DNA of 64,000 bases from the IMG/VR virus record IMGVR_UViG_3300029922_000029, positions 1 through 64,000 of that record; one strand, given 5' to 3'. The notes under the pieces were generated by a model that saw only the letters and a list, made by a program, of their open reading frames with translations, did not search any database and was not told the DNA's origin. This stretch comes from a virus. Positions 57,652 through 64,000 of this stretch are shown piece after piece; position 1 is the first letter of the stretch, and every line of letters begins with the position of its first letter. Made by a program: the position numbers and the translations under genes.

Positions 57652-57909
57652 ATGAGAGACCTGAAGATCAACCCAAGCAATTTTGAAATCAGCCTCAGGG
57701 AAGAGAACCTCGAAAAGGCCGTCGACCGAACTGAAATCAGTGCTGCTACTGTCTGCATGATTTTTGGCGATCAAAGCGTAGAGCAATGTATAGACGCGAA
57801 AGAGGCCGCAGCCATCGGGAAGTGGTTCTCTGCTTTGGCGCTTCGCCTGAAGCAATTCGATAAACGGGCCAACAAAATCGCACCTCAGCGTGAATCTTCG
57901 GAGTGCTAA
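57652..57909 (+). CDS. Hypothetical protein, 85 aa
   Basis: ATG at 57652 just after the previous stop; AAGGAAA upstream. Helical end (AAAIGKWFSALALRLKQFDK). Not recognised. Confidence 0.65.
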   Translation: MRDLKINPSNFEISLREENLEKAVDRTEISAATVCMIFGDQSVEQCIDAKEAAAIGKWFSALALRLKQFDKRANKIAPQRESSEC

Positions 57910-57983
57910 CCATGAAAATTATAGTCGGTCACATCTGTTTGATGATTTTCCTCATGAACGTATAGTTGCTTCTCCACCCCAGA

Positions 57984-58070
57984 ATGAAGGTAGATTTTGT
58001 TGCTGCGCTTATCTGGGGCGTCTGTCTGGGTATTTTTTCTGGAGCAGCTCATCTGCTGCTTTTTGGGTAA
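57984..58070 (+). CDS. Membrane microprotein, 28 aa
   Basis: MKVDFVAALIWGVCLGIFSG followed by AAHLLLFG: a single membrane helix. No ribosome site stands out. 3 bases before the next GTG. Confidence 0.45.
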   Translation: MKVDFVAALIWGVCLGIFSGAAHLLLFG

Positions 58071-58073
58071 GCC

Positions 58074-58313
58074 GTGAAAAAACGAATCAAAGTCTTCGTG
58101 GGTAGAAGTAAGGACTCCAACTGGGAGCTCGCTGAAAAGATTGGGATCGATCTCAATACGGCAGCGGTTAGTGAATTCTCTCACCTCGCAACCGAAGTGG
58201 AGCTCATAGTCGATGTAGACACTGTATCAGGCAGACATGAGATCGTAGCCTGTGATGGTAAATTCCTCGGAGACGAATTGGTTAGTTCCGGAGAAGTCGA
58301 GGTATGCGAATGA
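58074..58313 (+). CDS. Hypothetical protein, GTG start, 79 aa
   Basis: KRIKVFVGRSKDSNWELAEK and VELIVDVDTVSGRHEIVACD look like a small alpha-beta fold. Not recognised. 4-base overlap downstream. Confidence 0.6.
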   Translation: MKKRIKVFVGRSKDSNWELAEKIGIDLNTAAVSEFSHLATEVELIVDVDTVSGRHEIVACDGKFLGDELVSSGEVEVCE

Positions 58314-58420
58314 AACTTTTATTTGCTGCCGTCTTTCTTCTGATGGTGGGGTGCGCTTTTACGGTCATTGGCTACAGACACGTTGTGTCAGGCTTTCCGA
58401 AAATACAGAAGCCCAAATGA
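58310..58420 (+). CDS. Possible lipoprotein microprotein, 36 aa
   Basis: LLFAAVFLLMVGCAFTVIGY has a short hydrophobic stretch with MVGC, a weak lipobox. ATGA overlaps on both sides. Could instead be a plain membrane helix. Spanin outer-subunit-like by size only. Confidence 0.5.
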   Translation: MKLLFAAVFLLMVGCAFTVIGYRHVVSGFPKIQKPK

Positions 58421-58674
58421 CCAACGAACAGCAAGTCCAGTACCTCGCGAAAGAGTACGGGTTCAATGAGGTGATGCAAGCGGTCTTGTTGAAGGCATTG
58501 GACCACGCCTTCAACCAGGGTATGATGCACGTCCGCGTGGACCGTCAATACGTGAGCGTGCACGGGACTGATGGATGCCTGAACTGTGAGACCGGCCGTA
58601 TCACGACCTATGCCCATTCGAGGTGGTGTGTGGAGTGTTTACATGAGAAGGAGACGAGAAGATGCAAAAAATAA
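58417..58674 (+). CDS. Zinc-finger-like protein, 85 aa
   Basis: Helical first half; CLNCETGRITTYAHSRWCVE with C...C gives a CxxC..CxxC zinc site. 4-base overlap upstream and 13 downstream. Confidence 0.6.
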   Translation: MTNEQQVQYLAKEYGFNEVMQAVLLKALDHAFNQGMMHVRVDRQYVSVHGTDGCLNCETGRITTYAHSRWCVECLHEKETRRCKK

Positions 58675-58862
58675 ACCAGCTCAAGATGGCTAAGGCATCC
58701 GCTTCGATCGGATACGCGATCGGAGTCATGGAGGGTTTAGCTGATCTCTGTAGGGGGTTGAATAAGAGACAGAAGGAATGCCTCGACGATGCTTGCGAAG
58801 GGCTACAATCCATTGATCTGTGCGAGATTATGGGAATCACGGGGGAGAGGCCCGATGCATAA
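58662..58862 (+). CDS. Small hypothetical protein, 66 aa
   Basis: GGAG upstream. KASASIGYAIGVMEGLADLC reads as a helix. Not recognised. 8-base overlap with the phosphoesterase. Confidence 0.6.
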   Translation: MQKINQLKMAKASASIGYAIGVMEGLADLCRGLNKRQKECLDDACEGLQSIDLCEIMGITGERPDA

Positions 58863-59466
58863 GATCTGGCTGACCTCTGACCAGCACTTTGGACATCGGA
58901 ACGTTATCACCTACTGTTCTCGGCCCTTCAAAGATGTGGATCACATGAAAGAAGAGCTCGTGAGTCGGTTCAACGCAAAGGTGAGCCATGATGACATGAC
59001 TTGGCACCTGGGCGACTTCTCCATGCATCCGCGCGAGCTAGATGTGCTGCGAAGACTGAATGGTTGGCATGCCCTAGTTGTTGGAAATCATGATGGCTGC
59101 CATCCGGTTCAGTGTAAGAGCGATGAAAAGCTGAAGCGACTGACGCAAGTCTACCTGGATGCTGGTTTCGCTGAGGTATCTACCGAAGATAAACTAGTGA
59201 TGACGGATCACCCGTTTGAAACCATTAAACTCCATCACATGCCGTACAGTGGTGACCACGGAGAGAAGGAGCGATTCACGCAGTACAGGCCCCAAGATGA
59301 CGGACTCTGGCTACTTCACGGGCACGTCCATACGGAATGGAAAGTTCGTGGTAAGCAGATTAATATCGGTGTTGACCAGTGGGGCTATGCGCCAGTAGCA
59401 CTCGACACGATCAAAGAGATCGTACGTAACAAGGAGAATAAAAATGACGGTCACGCTGACAAATGA
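58855..59466 (+). CDS. Calcineurin-like metallophosphoesterase
   Basis: 203 aa; ATG at 58855 after GAGAGG. KIWLTSDQHFGH (DxH), MTWHLGDF (GD), VVGNHDG (GNHD), KLHHMPYSG (H) and LLHGHVHTE (GHxH) complete the metal site. Compact YfcE/phage-type phosphoesterase; substrate unknown. Confidence 0.9.
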   Translation: MHKIWLTSDQHFGHRNVITYCSRPFKDVDHMKEELVSRFNAKVSHDDMTWHLGDFSMHPRELDVLRRLNGWHALVVGNHDGCHPVQCKSDEKLKRLTQVYLDAGFAEVSTEDKLVMTDHPFETIKLHHMPYSGDHGEKERFTQYRPQDDGLWLLHGHVHTEWKVRGKQINIGVDQWGYAPVALDTIKEIVRNKENKNDGHADK

Positions 59467-59557
59467 AGGCATGTGGTTTGTTTCTTTTGTAGTTCTGGTA
59501 GGTGCGATAGCCGGGGGGCTCTGCTTCAACCACCTTGTGTCGCAAATCAAAAAATGA
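59444..59557 (+). CDS. Membrane microprotein, 37 aa
   Basis: AAGGAG site. One helix (WFVSFVVLVGAIAGGLCF) then a basic end. 23-base overlap with the phosphoesterase and ATGA overlap downstream. Confidence 0.6.
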   Translation: MTVTLTNEGMWFVSFVVLVGAIAGGLCFNHLVSQIKK

Positions 59558-59856
59558 AGATCCGAGTCGAAGACGGATTCGGCCGGCCAGTGGGGATGCT
59601 AGAGATTCCGGAGAGCTTCACCGCCCAGGTGTCCGTCCGGATTGAGTGGCATACTAAGATCAAGCACGGCCTGAATGAGCACGGCTACGTGCACAGTATC
59701 GTTCTACCTCTTGGAGAGGTCATACCCTATGGCTGGCACATCAGGACCGGTTGGAAAGAGCGGGAGCGGCTCAAACGTGCCGGGCTTCTGTTGCCTTACG
59801 AGGAGATCATACGGTACCGGCTGAACGAGGAGAAAACAAAATGGGTGAAGATTTAG
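59554..59856 (+). CDS. Hypothetical protein, 100 aa
   Basis: MKIRVEDGFGRPVGMLEIPE and HGYVHSIVLPLGEVIPYGWH form a beta-rich small protein. Not recognised. Confidence 0.65.
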   Translation: MKIRVEDGFGRPVGMLEIPESFTAQVSVRIEWHTKIKHGLNEHGYVHSIVLPLGEVIPYGWHIRTGWKERERLKRAGLLLPYEEIIRYRLNEEKTKWVKI

Positions 59857-60212
59857 TCAGGCCAAGCGGTGAAGATCGAGTCAGTGTAAGTAATGAAGAT
59901 CGAGTCAGGCCAAGCATGGGTGCTCTAGTTAGTGCAAGCAGTGAAGGTCCAGTCAGTCCAGCCAGTGGCGCTCCAGTCGACCCCAAAGAGAAGTACCTCC
60001 TGATTGTCCGCCGCTGGAAATACTACTGGATGAGTCAAGAAGACAGCTACCCGGAACGCGCTAGGAGGGTGGATGCCAACATGGTCCATGACCTGGCTCG
60101 AAGGCTGGCTGATGAAGAGTTCGGGCCTACCTCAATCACGAAAACAAAGGAGAATGAAAATGGTGAAGATCGATCTGGCAGACCTGAAGAAAATGTCCCA
60201 GGCACTCCTTAA
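59841..60212 (+). CDS. Repeat-bearing hypothetical protein, 123 aa
   Basis: ATG at 59841 with GAGGAG upstream. Residues 6-45 are five 8-residue repeats (see repeat entry), followed by DPKEKYLLIVRRWKYYWMSQ and a helical part. Not recognised. Confidence 0.6.
   Translation: MGEDLVRPSGEDRVSVSNEDRVRPSMGALVSASSEGPVSPASGAPVDPKEKYLLIVRRWKYYWMSQEDSYPERARRVDANMVHDLARRLADEEFGPTSITKTKENENGEDRSGRPEENVPGTP
59856..59975 (+). repeat. Five tandem 24-bp repeats
   Basis: In-frame units starting at 59856, 59880, 59904, 59928 and 59952 encode VRPSGEDR, VSVSNEDR, VRPSMGAL, VSASSEGP and VSPASGAP: V(S/R)xS at the front of each. Confidence 0.75.
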
Positions 60213-60399
60213 GGATCCGACCAATAACAAGGCCCACACTGAGTTCCGGATTCAGTTCAATCCGATTTTAGTGGCTCACTTGCTCGACGACCTCGAGTAT
60301 GCACTTAAGCTGTTGAAAGAGGGGAAGACCAAATTCGCGCCCCACACAACAAACAGTAATGTGGATGATTTCCTGAAGAAGTATGAGGTGAAAGGGTGA
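60160..60399 (+). CDS. Hypothetical protein, 79 aa
   Basis: ATG at 60160 at proper spacing from AAGGAG; overlaps the previous gene by 53 bases. DLADLKKMSQALLKDPTNNK and VAHLLDDLEYALKLLKEG. Not recognised. Confidence 0.6.
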   Translation: MVKIDLADLKKMSQALLKDPTNNKAHTEFRIQFNPILVAHLLDDLEYALKLLKEGKTKFAPHTTNSNVDDFLKKYEVKG

Positions 60400-60614
60400 A
60401 AAAATTCGAGAAAGGTACCCGCGTCCGGTTTCATGGGTTTGCCTGGAATTCAGCATCCATGACAGCTGCTCTTTGTAAGGATGTCTGCCGCCTAGTTGAG
60501 GAGGACTTCGATTGGCCTGTGCCTATCATGTGGAAAGTGAAAAATGAAATCTCTGGGCGAACCCATATCGTCCATCCTTTTCAATGTAGGAAGATGAAGA
60601 AGCAGGACATATGA
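60396..60614 (+). CDS. KOW-like small protein, 72 aa
   Basis: GTG start, 4-base overlap. FEKGTRVRFHGFAWNS then HIVHPFQCRKMKKQ; relates to the protein at 19992. Possibly a nucleic-acid-binding barrel. Confidence 0.6.
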   Translation: MKKFEKGTRVRFHGFAWNSASMTAALCKDVCRLVEEDFDWPVPIMWKVKNEISGRTHIVHPFQCRKMKKQDI

Positions 60615-60925
60615 GAGTTAAAAACTACAGTAAAGAAACAGTGACGACCGAAGACCTTAAACGCCATAACGAAAAGTATTCGGACTCAAGTGAAGAATCA
60701 CGTACTCCTGAAGCCATCCTCGCTGACTTTCAAGATGAAGACTCTGCAATCAGTATGATGGAACTTCACTATCTGGCATGCTGGCTCATGACTGAACGTG
60801 AGCAGTTTAAAAAAGCACTCGAGGAGATTGACAGTTTCGATGCCGATCCATTTCTTCATAACCATGCCAACCCGGCAATGTGTGCGATCTGTGTCGCTAA
60901 GCGAGCCCTCGGAAAAGAGGAGTGA
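60611..60925 (+). CDS. Hypothetical protein, 104 aa
   Basis: 4-base overlap. MMELHYLACWLMTEREQFKK is helical, AMCAICVAKRALG holds a CxxC. Not recognised. Confidence 0.65.
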   Translation: MRVKNYSKETVTTEDLKRHNEKYSDSSEESRTPEAILADFQDEDSAISMMELHYLACWLMTEREQFKKALEEIDSFDADPFLHNHANPAMCAICVAKRALGKEE

Positions 60926-60926
60926 G

Positions 60927-61409
60927 ATGAGCGCAATTCTAAGCCCTGACCTTAAGTACCGCTATGTCCTGACTCGCCAAATCCCACAAGCGGTGAGGTG
61001 GGTGAAGCCCTGTCTGTTTGTAATGTTAAATCCATCGAAAGCAACAGCCGAGCTCGACGACCCCACAATCCGGAGATGCCTTGGCTTTGCGAAACGTGAA
61101 GTCTGTACCTCGCTGACAGTCGTCAATCTTTTCGCTCTCCGGTCCACCGACCCAAAAGCGCTTCTGAAAGCAGAAGATCCAGTGGGGATAGAGAACGACC
61201 ACCATATCCAAGAGCAGGTACTTAAGCACTCCACGGGCTGGATCATTGCGGCATGGGGCGCTCATCCGATGGCAATCAAACGAGCCCAGCATGTCATTCC
61301 GATGCTGGGTGATGTTCACTGTTTGGGTACCACCAAAAACGGAAGTCCGCGGCATCCGCTCTATGTGAGGTCGGATCAACCGTTCGTTAAATATAAAGGA
61401 GCCGTATGA
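60927..61409 (+). CDS. DUF1643 protein
   Basis: 160 aa. RYVLTRQI, CLFVMLNPSKATAELDDPTI, VNLFALRSTDPKAL and WGAHPMAIKRA...CLGTTKNGSPRHPLY cover the whole DUF1643 pattern. Widespread in phages and bacteria; function unknown. Confidence 0.9.
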   Translation: MSAILSPDLKYRYVLTRQIPQAVRWVKPCLFVMLNPSKATAELDDPTIRRCLGFAKREVCTSLTVVNLFALRSTDPKALLKAEDPVGIENDHHIQEQVLKHSTGWIIAAWGAHPMAIKRAQHVIPMLGDVHCLGTTKNGSPRHPLYVRSDQPFVKYKGAV

Positions 61410-61573
61410 CCCCAGCAGAAACAAAAGCCTACAACAAAGGCTTAGAAGCCGCAGCCAAGCTGGCGGGTTACCAAGTCTTTGAGGTGCGGGATGAAAAGAA
61501 CCGACTGCACACATGGCAAGTCGGAGAGGCTATCGCGAAGCTGATCCGAGCCAAGAAAAAGAAAGTCAAATGA
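61406..61573 (+). CDS. Small basic protein, 55 aa
   Basis: ATGA overlaps at both ends. AETKAYNKGLEAAAKLAGYQ, Lys-rich end (RAKKKKVK). Not recognised. Confidence 0.6.
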   Translation: MTPAETKAYNKGLEAAAKLAGYQVFEVRDEKNRLHTWQVGEAIAKLIRAKKKKVK

Positions 61574-61839
61574 CTCTCTACCAACTGTGGGAGCAAATTG
61601 GAACTATCGGGCTAAGGGACTCTGATCCCGGCTGCTTCAAGTTCTACCAGCTTCAGGAGCGTAGAGCCTACGCCGGCGACCACCAGCCTGTGCTAGATTT
61701 GATCAAGTACCTACTGAAGGAGCGTGACCATTACAGGGACTTATTCCTGGATAAAAAACTCAGCGAGCCGTTGCCACCGATAGTTTTGTGTAAGTGTTGC
61801 GCTCCAGCCGTGCAACTAGAAGGACCAAAAACAAAATGA
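61570..61839 (+). CDS. Hypothetical protein, 89 aa
   Basis: ATG at 61570. YQLWEQIGTIGLRDSDPGCF, helical LIKYLLKERDHYRDLFLD, terminal CKCC. Not recognised. Confidence 0.65.
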   Translation: MTLYQLWEQIGTIGLRDSDPGCFKFYQLQERRAYAGDHQPVLDLIKYLLKERDHYRDLFLDKKLSEPLPPIVLCKCCAPAVQLEGPKTK

Positions 61840-62201
61840 CAAAAGACGAAAGAAAAGTCCTCCGTGATCTAGCTAATCAATCTACCTTGGTGAATGCCTG
61901 GTATCCCCATCACGGCGGAAAAGATAGTACGGCCGAAGCAACAGTCCGCGGTCCGTTCAATCGTTGGTTCAAGTGCACAAACATTGAGCTTAAGTACAGC
62001 CATCATGTCGCTGAAGACTACGACGACTGCCGGTTCGCCGCGGCCGCGATGAATAATCTGGTCCCATTACTGGATGAAGTGGACCGACTGGAGGCCGAGA
62101 CCAAGAAGCTGCGAGCCCTTGTCAACAAAAACGCTGAAGCCTGCGAAGGGCTGAGCCAGGAAATCGACAGACTTTGCCGCGCGCAGAACAATTCCAGATA
62201 A
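61836..62201 (+). CDS. Conserved-looking hypothetical protein, 121 aa
   Basis: 4-base overlap. HHVAEDYDDCRFAAAAMNNL with VPLLDEVDRLEAETKKLRAL recalls small phage proteins with an 'A.fia.A...vP.Ll.e...L' stretch and a coiled-coil tail. Confidence 0.65.
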   Translation: MTKDERKVLRDLANQSTLVNAWYPHHGGKDSTAEATVRGPFNRWFKCTNIELKYSHHVAEDYDDCRFAAAAMNNLVPLLDEVDRLEAETKKLRALVNKNAEACEGLSQEIDRLCRAQNNSR

Positions 62202-62230
62202 CCCAGCAGTACAACCCCAGGAGAATCAAA

Positions 62231-62437
62231 ATGAGTGTCCAAGCCCATGTCCAAACTGTGATCAACAAGATTAACGAAAAGGCTGAGCGCAATACCGAGC
62301 AAACGGTAGAAAACCTCGTGAATAAAATCATCTCGACCAAAGCCGACATTGCGCAGAGCCAAAAGAACCTCGTGGAGTACACCAAGCAACTCAAAGAGCT
62401 TGAGATGCCTACGCCTGTCACGTTGGACCTCGAATAA
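62231..62437 (+). CDS. Coiled-coil protein, 68 aa
   Basis: AGGAGAATC before ATG 62231. VQTVINKINEKAERNTEQTV, coiled coil throughout. Not recognised. Confidence 0.65.
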   Translation: MSVQAHVQTVINKINEKAERNTEQTVENLVNKIISTKADIAQSQKNLVEYTKQLKELEMPTPVTLDLE

Positions 62438-62667
62438 TGGAGGTCTCACTCGTACTCAAAAATTGGGGCATCAAGCAAGATGCTGAGACAAAGCTTCCCA
62501 AGCTGGTCGGCTCTTTCGGAGTCATGGCTGGCGAGAAAGAAATTAGTTCCCAGGAATTCAATGAGGGTTACACACATAAGAAAGTCACCTTCAGCCCAGG
62601 ACTCACTACGAAGATCCAGACTCTTGAAGCAGAGATCCAGGCGGAATTGACCCAGCTGTTGTCGTGA
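62437..62667 (+). CDS. Hypothetical protein, 76 aa
   Basis: TAATG junction. Beta-rich (MEVSLVLKNWGIKQDAETKL) then a helix. Last plus-strand gene before the tRNA. Confidence 0.65.
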   Translation: MEVSLVLKNWGIKQDAETKLPKLVGSFGVMAGEKEISSQEFNEGYTHKKVTFSPGLTTKIQTLEAEIQAELTQLLS

Positions 62668-62685
62668 GGTAGGATCATCCTCTGT

Positions 62686-62760
62686 TCCGGGGTGCACCAC
62701 AAGTAGGTGAGCACACTGTTAATGTGCCGTATGCTGGAGCGTTACCAGCCCCCGGAGCCA
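62686..62760 (+). tRNA. tRNA-Asn (GTT), divergent elbow
   Basis: 75 nt with encoded CCA. Perfect stems: acceptor TCCGGGG/CCCCGGA, D-stem CACC/GGTG, anticodon stem GCACA/TGTGC with loop CTGTTAA (anticodon GTT, U33, A37), T-stem GCTGG/CCAGC. Variable loop CGTAT and discriminator G match bacterial tRNA-Asn. The T-loop AGCGTTA lacks TTC, and the 7-base D-loop ACAAGTA lacks GG, so the usual elbow contacts are missing. Confidence 0.85.
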
Positions 62761-62767
62761 TAAATCA

Positions 62768-62803
62768 AACGCTGACTTCTCTTCGGAGGGTCAGCGTTTT
62801 TTT
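62768..62803. terminator. Terminator between convergent operons
   Basis: AACGCTGAC pairs with GTCAGCGTT, loop with TTCG, TTTTTTT tail on the plus side. It also ends the minus-strand gene poorly (GTTTGATTT). Confidence 0.85.
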
Positions 62804-63129
62804 ACTTTACCCATCAGAAGCGGCCGCAAAACCGCCCTGAACATCTGAGCCGCGATGTGCTCGACGATGAGCTCCTCGAGGTCCTCGTGGAGCGATGTGT
62901 TCTCGACTCCGAGTTCGTCAAGCACGGCATGCCCGAACTCGTGCAGAAACGTTTCCCAGCGGTGAGCGCTGTCCTGAGTCTGGTCAATCTTGATGGTTCG
63001 GGTTTCTGGATTCGTCGTACCCACGACGCCATCCTTGAGGTCAGCCGTCAGCTTCACCTTCCAGTGGTGACCCAGGATCCGCACGTACCGCGGGATATCG
63101 GGAAGGTCAGCCACGGTAGAGCTCGCCAT
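62791..63129 (-). CDS. HExxH metallopeptidase (ImmA/SprT-like)
   Basis: 112 aa. Start at 63129 (MASSTVADLPDIPRYVRILG) avoids a long overlap with the upstream phosphoesterase. RWETFLHEFGHAVLDELG gives HEFGH; EDLEELIVEHIAAQMFRAVL may supply the third ligand. RILGHHWKVKL...TRTIKI form the N-terminal beta part. In phages such proteins may cleave repressors or host factors; unknown here. Confidence 0.8.
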   Translation of the reverse strand: MASSTVADLPDIPRYVRILGHHWKVKLTADLKDGVVGTTNPETRTIKIDQTQDSAHRWETFLHEFGHAVLDELGVENTSLHEDLEELIVEHIAAQMFRAVLRPLLMGKVKKR

Positions 63130-63883
63130 TCCAGAAGGCCTGGACGTCTCCCTTTTTAATGTCGGTCTCGTGGATCCGGATCGGCTCGTGGTGGAACCAA
63201 CCGCTCGACGGATCGTAGTGGATGATGGAGAAGCCAAGGCTCCAGTTCGGCGTCTGCTTCAGGTACCGGAACACGTCCATCCGCTTGTCACCCAACCACC
63301 CCGGGCAGATCGCGACTTTAGGCTTCTGGTCGAGGCCTACCAAATAGGCTTCCTCAGCCCGGTGCACGTGCCCGTAGATATGCGATACCAGCGCGCGCTG
63401 AACACTGAGGCGAGGATTCGGGGCAAACGGCTCGTGACGGGCCCAGAGATGAGATCCCAGTACCTGGTGGCGCTGATCCGCGTGGTAGGGGATCCAGGTC
63501 CAATGCTTGCGCTCGTGCATCTTGAACAAGCCTGAGACGGAGTAAATACCGTAGAGCGGCATGGCATTTTGGATCAGGAACCGCTCGAGCCGGAACTCGT
63601 GATTTCCCTCGAGGTAGATCTTCTTGACGCCGTGAAACGCGGAGTCGAATTCATCCAGCCCCACATTGACGTCATCAATCTCTTCCTTGGCACTCGGGAT
63701 CACATCCGGGTGCCGTAGCCCATGCATCTGGAAACCGTAGAAGTCGGCGTAATCGCCGAGCACCACGAGTTCGTCCAGGCGGGGTAGCTTCTTTGCTATT
63801 TTCATCGCGAGCGCGTAAGCCCGGCGATGATGGAAGGGGCGGTGTGTATCCGGAATCACGAGCGCGATCTTGGATTGTGCCAT
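63107..63883 (-). CDS. Metallophosphoesterase, 258 aa
   Basis: ALVIPDTHRPFH (DxH), ELVVLGDYADF (GD), KIYLEGNHEFRLERFL (GNHE) and VSHIYGHVHRAEEAY (GHVH) form a complete calcineurin-like site. Start at ATG 63883, with GTG 63889 as alternative. Overlaps the metallopeptidase start by 23 bases. Possible nuclease-type partner for the SbcC-like protein, though short. Confidence 0.85.
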   Translation of the reverse strand: MAQSKIALVIPDTHRPFHHRRAYALAMKIAKKLPRLDELVVLGDYADFYGFQMHGLRHPDVIPSAKEEIDDVNVGLDEFDSAFHGVKKIYLEGNHEFRLERFLIQNAMPLYGIYSVSGLFKMHERKHWTWIPYHADQRHQVLGSHLWARHEPFAPNPRLSVQRALVSHIYGHVHRAEEAYLVGLDQKPKVAICPGWLGDKRMDVFRYLKQTPNWSLGFSIIHYDPSSGWFHHEPIRIHETDIKKGDVQAFWNGELYRG

Positions 63884-63889
63884 CTCCAC

Positions 63890-64000
63890 AAGCCTGACAT
63901 GAGCGCGTCCTCAGTGCAAATTTTTACACTATACGTGTGTAGTCGGAGATTGGCTCTAGTGGCCCAAACTAATAAAATAATGCTATTGTGATAGTCTTGT
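63890..64000. other. Intergenic right edge
   Basis: No gene seen. TACAC-TATAC-GTGTGTA is a small inverted repeat around 63930, and TATAGT on the minus strand is a possible -10 for the 63883 gene. Confidence 0.3.

Noticed and set aside
57912-57965. 17-codon frame MKIIVGHICLMIFLMNV
   Set aside because: Too short to support without expression data, although hydrophobic and close to the previous stop.
1-64000. CRISPR arrays and insertion sequences
   Set aside because: No regular spaced direct repeats of CRISPR type and no transposase were seen.

Overview
The window is densely packed with small genes, nearly all on the plus strand, joined by 4-base start/stop overlaps and interrupted by short terminator-promoter junctions. 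The content is that of a large tailed-phage or phage-like genome (possibly a phage-derived plasmid) of a Gram-negative-type host: primase-helicase, DinG-like helicase, SbcC-like ATPase, DnaQ-like exonuclease, RecB/Cas4-like nuclease, peptidoglycan amidase, BRO-N and DUF932 proteins, HNH and homing-type nucleases, GT-B glycosyltransferases, a tmRNA and a tRNA. No terminase, capsid, portal or tail gene was recognised, so this is an early/accessory part of the genome. The host cannot be named from sequence alone.

Layout. 1-5 kb: a 5'-partial AAA+ primase-helicase, a small gene and a DinG-like helicase. 5-9.5 kb: small hypotheticals, a Fis-type HTH protein, a BRO-N antirepressor candidate behind a palindromic operator, DUF932 and an Xre-type regulator. 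9.5-14.8 kb: two glycosyltransferases, a zinc-knuckle homing-type nuclease and small genes. 14.6-16.4 kb: a minus-strand island with a tmRNA, an interrupted tRNA-like element and one or two proteins. 16.4-25 kb: a long string of small genes with an HNH nuclease, a C39-like protein and two more glycosyltransferases, one of them frameshifted. 25-25.8 kb: a non-coding, mirror-symmetric array of TGCACCCAA repeats, an origin or operator candidate. 26.5-26.8 kb: a structured RNA candidate. 27-31 kb: an SbcC-like ATPase, a DksA/TraR-type zinc finger and the amidase. 31-41 kb: an exonuclease/nuclease block with acidic or low-complexity proteins. 41-54 kb: hypotheticals, a PD-(D/E)XK nuclease, a degenerate metallo-beta-lactamase fold, secreted proteins and a Fis-ParS fusion. 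53.7-54 kb: a second structured RNA. 54-62.7 kb: an MmcB-like nuclease, a Tad2-like/SLOG pair, a metallophosphoesterase, DUF1643, many one-helix microproteins and a divergent tRNA-Asn. 62.8-64 kb: convergent minus-strand metallopeptidase and phosphoesterase genes.

Expression signals are unusually regular. Seven genes lie exactly 6 bases downstream of a -10 box in a TTGACN-N17-TAnnnT-N6-ATG arrangement, which implies leaderless transcripts. About ten other sites carry a (T/C)NGG(T/C)ATAAG box, usually followed by a leader with an AGGAG site. Terminators often run straight into the next promoter.

The replication/repair genes, the translation-rescue RNAs and the possible counter-defence proteins (Tad2-like, SLOG, RyR, ParS-like) fit a large virus that brings its own maintenance and host-takeover functions.
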